Part shown: in pieces, positions 33,793 through 37,378 of the stretch | Position numbering within the stretch: position 1 is the stretch's first letter | How the letters are laid out: each line of letters opens with the position of its first letter | NCBI GenBank assembly: GCA_002401855.1 | Contig: NVUH01000023.1 | Location: forward strand, 1-37,378 | Direction: 5' to 3' | DNA length: 37,378 nucleotides | Source: Hyphomicrobiales bacterium | GTDB lineage: Bacteria > Pseudomonadota > Alphaproteobacteria > Rhizobiales > OSC116 | Position numbers and translations under genes: made by a program | The notes under the pieces: model-generated | The model's input: the letters and a program-made list of their open reading frames with translations, nothing else | The model's database searches: none | Told to the model about the DNA's origin: nothing

Positions 33793-35135
33793 TGCCCCAA
33801 AATATGACATTTGAAAATTTCGGCCACAAACAAATTCTGACCATTGCCATCCCCGTTATCCTGTCCAATATCACCACACCCTTGGTCGGCTTGACCGATA
33901 TGGCGGTGATAGGCCATGCGCAATTATCTGACGGCATTAGTAGCGCGGCAGCAACCGGCGCGGTGGCGTTTGGCGGCATGATATTCGGCCTGATATTCGG
34001 CTCGCTCAGCTTTTTCCGCATGGGCACATCGGGCTTCACCGCGCAAGCCAAAGGCGCGGGTGACAAAACCGAGTTGGCGGCAATTTTTCTGCGCGTCCTA
34101 TTGGTCGGCTTTGCCATTGGTGTGGCGATCATCTTACTACGCCAACCGGTGATAGACATCATGTTTTACTGGAGCGATGCCAGTGCCGATGTGCAACGCC
34201 TGTCAAGCGAATATTATCAAATACGTGCCTTAGCCGCACCCTTCACCTTGATGAATTATGTCATTCTAGGTTGGTTGATGGGGCAGGGGCGCGCCAAGCT
34301 TGGCTTGCTCATTCAACTGGTCTTAAACATTTCCAATATAGTGCTTAATCTATATTTTGTATTTGTGCTCAACCTGGCGGTGGCAGGCGTGGCGTGGGCC
34401 AGTGCCTTGGCCGAATTAATCGCCTTCACCATTTCCATCACCATTATTTTGGCTATATATAAACCGCAATTTTTCAAAATCCCACGTGTCGAATTTCTCG
34501 ATCGTGCTAAATTATTGCGCATGTTCAACGTCAATCGCGACATCCTCATCCGTTCAATGGCTCTACTGGCTAGCCTCACTTGGTTCACCTTGCAAAGTGG
34601 TAATATGGGCGATACTCTGCTCGCTGCCAATGCCATATTGTTGCAATTCCTTGTGCTTTTTGCCTATATTTTAGATGGTTTTGCCACATCAAGCGAAGTG
34701 TTTATCGGTCAATCGGTCGGCGCAAAAAACAATAAAATATTTGACCGTGTGTTTAAATTATCTTTGGGTTGGGCGTTCGCTATGGCAGCATTTTTGGTGG
34801 TGCTGACCTTGTTATTTGGCGAGCAATTGGTCAATTTCTTAAGTCAAGATGCCGAGGTGCGATCTGCCGCGATGGATTATCTATTCTGGCCTGCCATTGC
34901 GATCATCATTGGCGCGTGGTGCTATACCGTAGATGGTGTATTTCTAGGCGCAACAAGAGGCGCTGACATGCGCAATATGATGCTAATCAGCCTAGCCGTT
35001 TATTTTATATCTTGGTTTATTCTGGTCGAATTATTCGGCAATCATGGCCATTGGGCGGCATACGCCATTATGCTCTTCACCCGCGGTATCACCTTGCACA
35101 GCCGTATACCCAAATTAAAAGCCGAAGCTTTCTAA
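33792..35135 (+). CDS. MATE-family efflux transporter (DinF-like)
   Basis: A 447-residue protein with twelve predicted helices in two MATE repeats. It starts with ILTIAIPVILSNITTPLVGLTDMAVIG, the standard first helices with the conserved Pro and Asp, and the second repeat begins around residue 235 (RDILIRSMALLASLTWF). The GQSVGAKN segment and the size match DinF-type transporters. It should export a cationic or metabolic compound using a sodium or proton gradient. It overlaps the tautomerase gene by one base at its start and the convergent arsC by four bases at its end. Confidence 0.9.
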   Translation: MPQNMTFENFGHKQILTIAIPVILSNITTPLVGLTDMAVIGHAQLSDGISSAAATGAVAFGGMIFGLIFGSLSFFRMGTSGFTAQAKGAGDKTELAAIFLRVLLVGFAIGVAIILLRQPVIDIMFYWSDASADVQRLSSEYYQIRALAAPFTLMNYVILGWLMGQGRAKLGLLIQLVLNISNIVLNLYFVFVLNLAVAGVAWASALAELIAFTISITIILAIYKPQFFKIPRVEFLDRAKLLRMFNVNRDILIRSMALLASLTWFTLQSGNMGDTLLAANAILLQFLVLFAYILDGFATSSEVFIGQSVGAKNNKIFDRVFKLSLGWAFAMAAFLVVLTLLFGEQLVNFLSQDAEVRSAAMDYLFWPAIAIIIGAWCYTVDGVFLGATRGADMRNMMLISLAVYFISWFILVELFGNHGHWAAYAIMLFTRGITLHSRIPKLKAEAF

Positions 35136-35476
35136 AACAAAGCCATCACATTTTCAAGCGGGCGCGCAATCGCCGCTTTGCCGTCTTTAACCACAATTGG
35201 CCGCTCCAGCAATATCGGGTTGGCTACAATGGCGGCAATTAATTTTGCCTCGTCATCCTCATTGCCCAGCTCCAATTCTTTATAGACTTTTTCACCCTTA
35301 CGCATCACATCTTTGGCTTTCACATCAAGCGCCTGCAAAATGTCAGTTATTTTATCAGCCGTCAAACCAGCATCCAAATAAGTCACCAACTCGAACTCTA
35401 CCTTTTCATCTTCAAGATATTTTAGCGCCGCACGCGATTTGCTGCATCTAGGATTGTGATAAATCGTCACTGTCAT
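35132..35476 (-). CDS. arsC: Arsenate reductase, glutaredoxin-dependent ArsC family
   Basis: A 114-residue protein with the active-site HNPRCSKSRAAL (Cys11) and the typical VTYLDAGLTADKI and ERPIVVKDGKAAIARPLENV segments; the last contains the conserved RP region. ArsC enzymes reduce arsenate to arsenite using glutathione and glutaredoxin; housekeeping members such as YfgD-like proteins share the fold, and no arsenite pump or ArsR is adjacent, so an arsenic role is not proven. The start is one base after the pyrD stop, so they are co-transcribed, an arrangement I believe recurs in alphaproteobacteria. Confidence 0.88.
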   Translation of the reverse strand: MTVTIYHNPRCSKSRAALKYLEDEKVEFELVTYLDAGLTADKITDILQALDVKAKDVMRKGEKVYKELELGNEDDEAKLIAAIVANPILLERPIVVKDGKAAIARPLENVMALF

Positions 35477-35477
35477 G

Positions 35478-36569
35478 TTAAATTTCCTTATCCGCCCAAA
35501 ATCCAGCTTGGCTACCCACCGCTTGCTCTATCGTATCAAAACCATCATGCTTAAGTCCGTCCAATATGCCTTGGCGCAAATCATCAATAATGCCCGTGCC
35601 GCTATAAATCAGGCAGGAGTATAATTGCACCAATGTCGCACCCGCGCAAATTTTGGCATAAGCAGTCGCCCCATCATATATGCCGCCCGTGCCAATAAGC
35701 GGTATTTTGCCGCCCGTCGCTAGGTAAAACCGCGCCAACATATGGGTCGAAAACTCAAATAACGGCTTGCCCGATAGGCCGCCCGCTTCATTCTCATGCA
35801 CATGCCCCGCAATAAAATCCCGTCTTATCGTGGTGTTAGAAACAATCACCCCATCAAGCTCAGATTCTAAGCATATGGCCGCAATGTCAGCAATATCTTC
35901 ATCCGTTAAATCAGGCGCAATCTTTAAAATCAATGGCACATATTTATGTAATTTTTCTTGCATTTCATCACGCTTGTCGCAAATCCGCTCAACCAATTGC
36001 TCAAGGCTTTGCTTAGATTGCAAGGCGCGCAAACCAGGCGTATTGGGGCTAGAAATATTAGCCACAAAATAATCAGCAACATTGTAAAAAATCTCAATGC
36101 CCAATTCATAATCAGCAATAAAATCATCACTGTCTTTATTGGCACCAATATTCACCCCAATTTGCCCAGACGTCTTATTCATCCGCACATTGCGCATACG
36201 ATCCAGCACCGCCGCATGGCCATCATTGTTAAAGCCCATACGGTTAATCATGCCCAAATGCTCAGGCACACGAAACACCCGCGGCTTGGCATTACCAGCT
36301 TGCGGCTTGGGTGTCACACTGCCAATTTCAGCAAACCCGAAGCCGACTTTTATAATCTCATTCGGCACTTCGGCATTTTTATCAAACCCTGCAGCCACAC
36401 CAATCGGATTGTCAAAATCCAACCCAAAAACCCGTTGCGTCAGCCCGTCATTAGACAAACGACCATCAGGTGCAAGCCTCATTTTCAGCGCCACAATAGC
36501 GGCCTTATGGGCTTGTTCAGGCTCCAGTTTAAACAGAGCAGGTTTTATATATTTAAAAATGTCGAGCAT
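35478..36569 (-). CDS. pyrD: Dihydroorotate dehydrogenase (quinone), class 2
   Basis: The 363-residue class 2 enzyme oxidises dihydroorotate to orotate in pyrimidine synthesis and passes electrons to quinone. The N-terminal LFKLEPEQAHKAAI helix is the membrane-associating extension of class 2. AAGFDKNAEVP, EIGSVTPKPQAGN and NISSPNTPGLR (catalytic Ser in the last) form the FMN and substrate site, and LIGTGGIYDGATAYAKICAGA binds the FMN phosphate. Length and motif order are standard. It is followed at once by arsC. The region upstream contains only ~50 bases before the next minus-strand gene. Confidence 0.95.
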   Translation of the reverse strand: MLDIFKYIKPALFKLEPEQAHKAAIVALKMRLAPDGRLSNDGLTQRVFGLDFDNPIGVAAGFDKNAEVPNEIIKVGFGFAEIGSVTPKPQAGNAKPRVFRVPEHLGMINRMGFNNDGHAAVLDRMRNVRMNKTSGQIGVNIGANKDSDDFIADYELGIEIFYNVADYFVANISSPNTPGLRALQSKQSLEQLVERICDKRDEMQEKLHKYVPLILKIAPDLTDEDIADIAAICLESELDGVIVSNTTIRRDFIAGHVHENEAGGLSGKPLFEFSTHMLARFYLATGGKIPLIGTGGIYDGATAYAKICAGATLVQLYSCLIYSGTGIIDDLRQGILDGLKHDGFDTIEQAVGSQAGFWADKEI

Positions 36570-36619
36570 AGAATGTCCTTCTATGCTCTTGTAGGAATTT
36601 TAGTGGTTCATGACCAGCA

Positions 36620-37003
36620 TTATTTATAGTCAACATCAGCAGTTGTTTTTTGCTTTTGCGAATATTTATAAATCAACGCCAACGGTATCACAACCACAGC
36701 CAACATAGCTGCATAACCAGCAACGTTCAATGCGCCCAACAGCAGAAATACAAAAACATCAATGGCAATTAACAGCCCTGCAACAAATACATCAACAATC
36801 ACAAACACCAACAGGTCAACTGCCATTAAAATGGTCGCCACAACAACATCTAACACCACAAATAAAATGAGATCAACAAAGCCACCAATCAACATGCTGA
36901 ACATCAGGCCAAGCCCAATGCTAAAGAGGTTAAATATCACCGCCAAAACCACACAGGCAATTGCAATTTTAATCCAAAAATTATTTTTACCTTGAGCTTG
37001 CAT
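36620..37003 (-). CDS. Small membrane protein with 19-residue Asp-punctuated repeats, family unknown
   Basis: I start this 127-residue protein at MQAQGKNN (37003), preceded by AGGGA at good spacing; an upstream ATG at 37036 lacks a ribosome site. After one ordinary helix (about 12-32), the centre repeats a unit of the form D-L-x-x-F-V-x-x-D-V-x-V-A-x-x-L-x-A-V/I about two and a half times, placing Asp residues 8 and 11 apart within otherwise very hydrophobic sequence. The C-terminus is a further hydrophobic helix and a short charged tail. I do not recognise the family. It lies 19 bases after the DUF6460-like gene on the same strand, so they may be one operon. Confidence 0.6.
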   Translation of the reverse strand: MQAQGKNNFWIKIAIACVVLAVIFNLFSIGLGLMFSMLIGGFVDLILFVVLDVVVATILMAVDLLVFVIVDVFVAGLLIAIDVFVFLLLGALNVAGYAAMLAVVVIPLALIYKYSQKQKTTADVDYK

Positions 37004-37022
37004 AATATTTCCCTTTTTCAAA

Positions 37023-37331
37023 TTATAATTTGTCACTAAATGTGCTTTTAATTTTGTCTTCGCGCTTTTTCTCGGATATGCGCATAAATAACCAAACAGG
37101 TATCACCACAACCGCACCCGTTATCACATAAGAAATAACTTTTTCGACACTGTCAAAGCTAATATTGATCACATATGCGATGCTTTCGACCGCCCATTCA
37201 AACAAACCAACAGGTGTGATATTCAATATTTTAAGCACAAAACCCACAAATAAACACATTAAAATCAATTTAATGATCATTTTTACAGGCTGATTGCCAA
37301 ATAAACCATTCATATTTTTGCGTCCCAGCAT
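37023..37331 (-). CDS. DUF6460-like small membrane protein
   Basis: A 96-102 residue protein with two membrane helices: KMIIKLILMCLFVGFVLKIL and VISYVITGAVVVIPVWLFMRI. The second ends in the GAVVVIPVWL stretch that I associate with DUF6460, a family of small alphaproteobacterial membrane proteins of unknown function. Two starts compete: 37331 (MLGRKN) and 37313 (MNGLFGNQ). The latter has GGGA about nine bases upstream and fits the family better. Only 47 bases remain to the window edge, so its promoter may be outside. Confidence 0.65.
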   Translation of the reverse strand: MLGRKNMNGLFGNQPVKMIIKLILMCLFVGFVLKILNITPVGLFEWAVESIAYVINISFDSVEKVISYVITGAVVVIPVWLFMRISEKKREDKIKSTFSDKL

Positions 37332-37378
37332 TTCAAATTCTATGCTTAATCATATAGTGATTGCGGGCTAAATTACAA

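Noticed and set aside
35958..36629. Plus-strand frame of 223 codons opposite pyrD
   Set aside because: pyrD on the minus strand has complete motifs; this frame has low-complexity composition and no family features.
1..37378. CRISPR array, transposon ends or integrated phage
   Set aside because: No regularly spaced direct repeats, transposase, integrase or terminal inverted repeats were seen on either strand.

Overview
The window looks like chromosomal DNA of an alphaproteobacterium of moderate G+C. The pointers are a class I lysyl-tRNA synthetase, a class 2 PyrD next to a glutaredoxin-type ArsC, a DUF6460-like membrane protein and a MatB-type malonyl-CoA synthetase. No rRNA, tRNA, CRISPR array, insertion sequence or phage gene was found. 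The first ~620 bases do not belong with the rest: they are visibly richer in G+C and end abruptly inside an oxidoreductase gene, so they are either an assembly chimera or a recombination joint.

Layout. 1-623: part of a HugZ-like FMN protein and the tail of an unrecognised minus-strand gene. 624-3445: a sugar-catabolism trio (Gfo/Idh/MocA dehydrogenase lacking its N-terminus, DUF993 aldolase-like protein, TIM-barrel isomerase). 3534-5051: malonyl-CoA synthetase. 5318-8113: large M16 metalloprotease lipoprotein. 8201-8866: KDPGal-type aldolase broken by two frameshifts that fall next to the catalytic Glu and Lys. 8870-10801: ArgP-like LysR regulator divergent from a membrane fatty acid desaturase, with a T-N11-A palindrome between them. 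10802-11084: no protein gene, but a strongly foldable ~190-nt element that may be a non-coding RNA. 11085-14629 (minus): cytoplasmic GH2 beta-mannosidase and aldo/keto reductase.

15016-17825: secreted gamma-glutamyltranspeptidase with a clear terminator, then an EamA transporter. 17930-18160: a decayed cupredoxin gene that still shows all four copper ligands. 18206-21119 (minus): radical SAM protein and a processive GT2 glycosyltransferase. 21268-21456: an orphan gene remnant. 21458-26175 (minus): three tandem paralogous MFS transporters and a sterol-desaturase-family hydroxylase, overlapping or nearly abutting as one operon. 26248-27332 (plus): Nudix hydrolase and P-loop NTPase, one-base overlap.

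27337-31569 (minus): acyltransferase 3 and a DinG/Rad3-type helicase. 31738-35135 (plus): lysS, a CHMI-like tautomerase and a MATE exporter. 35132-37331 (minus): pyrD, arsC and two small membrane proteins, one with a regular 19-residue Asp-punctuated repeat.

The least explained items are the triple MFS/hydroxylase operon, the structured element at 10890-11080, the DUF993 sugar cluster, the cupredoxin and aldolase pseudogenes, and the Asp-repeat membrane protein. All assignments come from reading motifs by eye; no database search or folding program was run.
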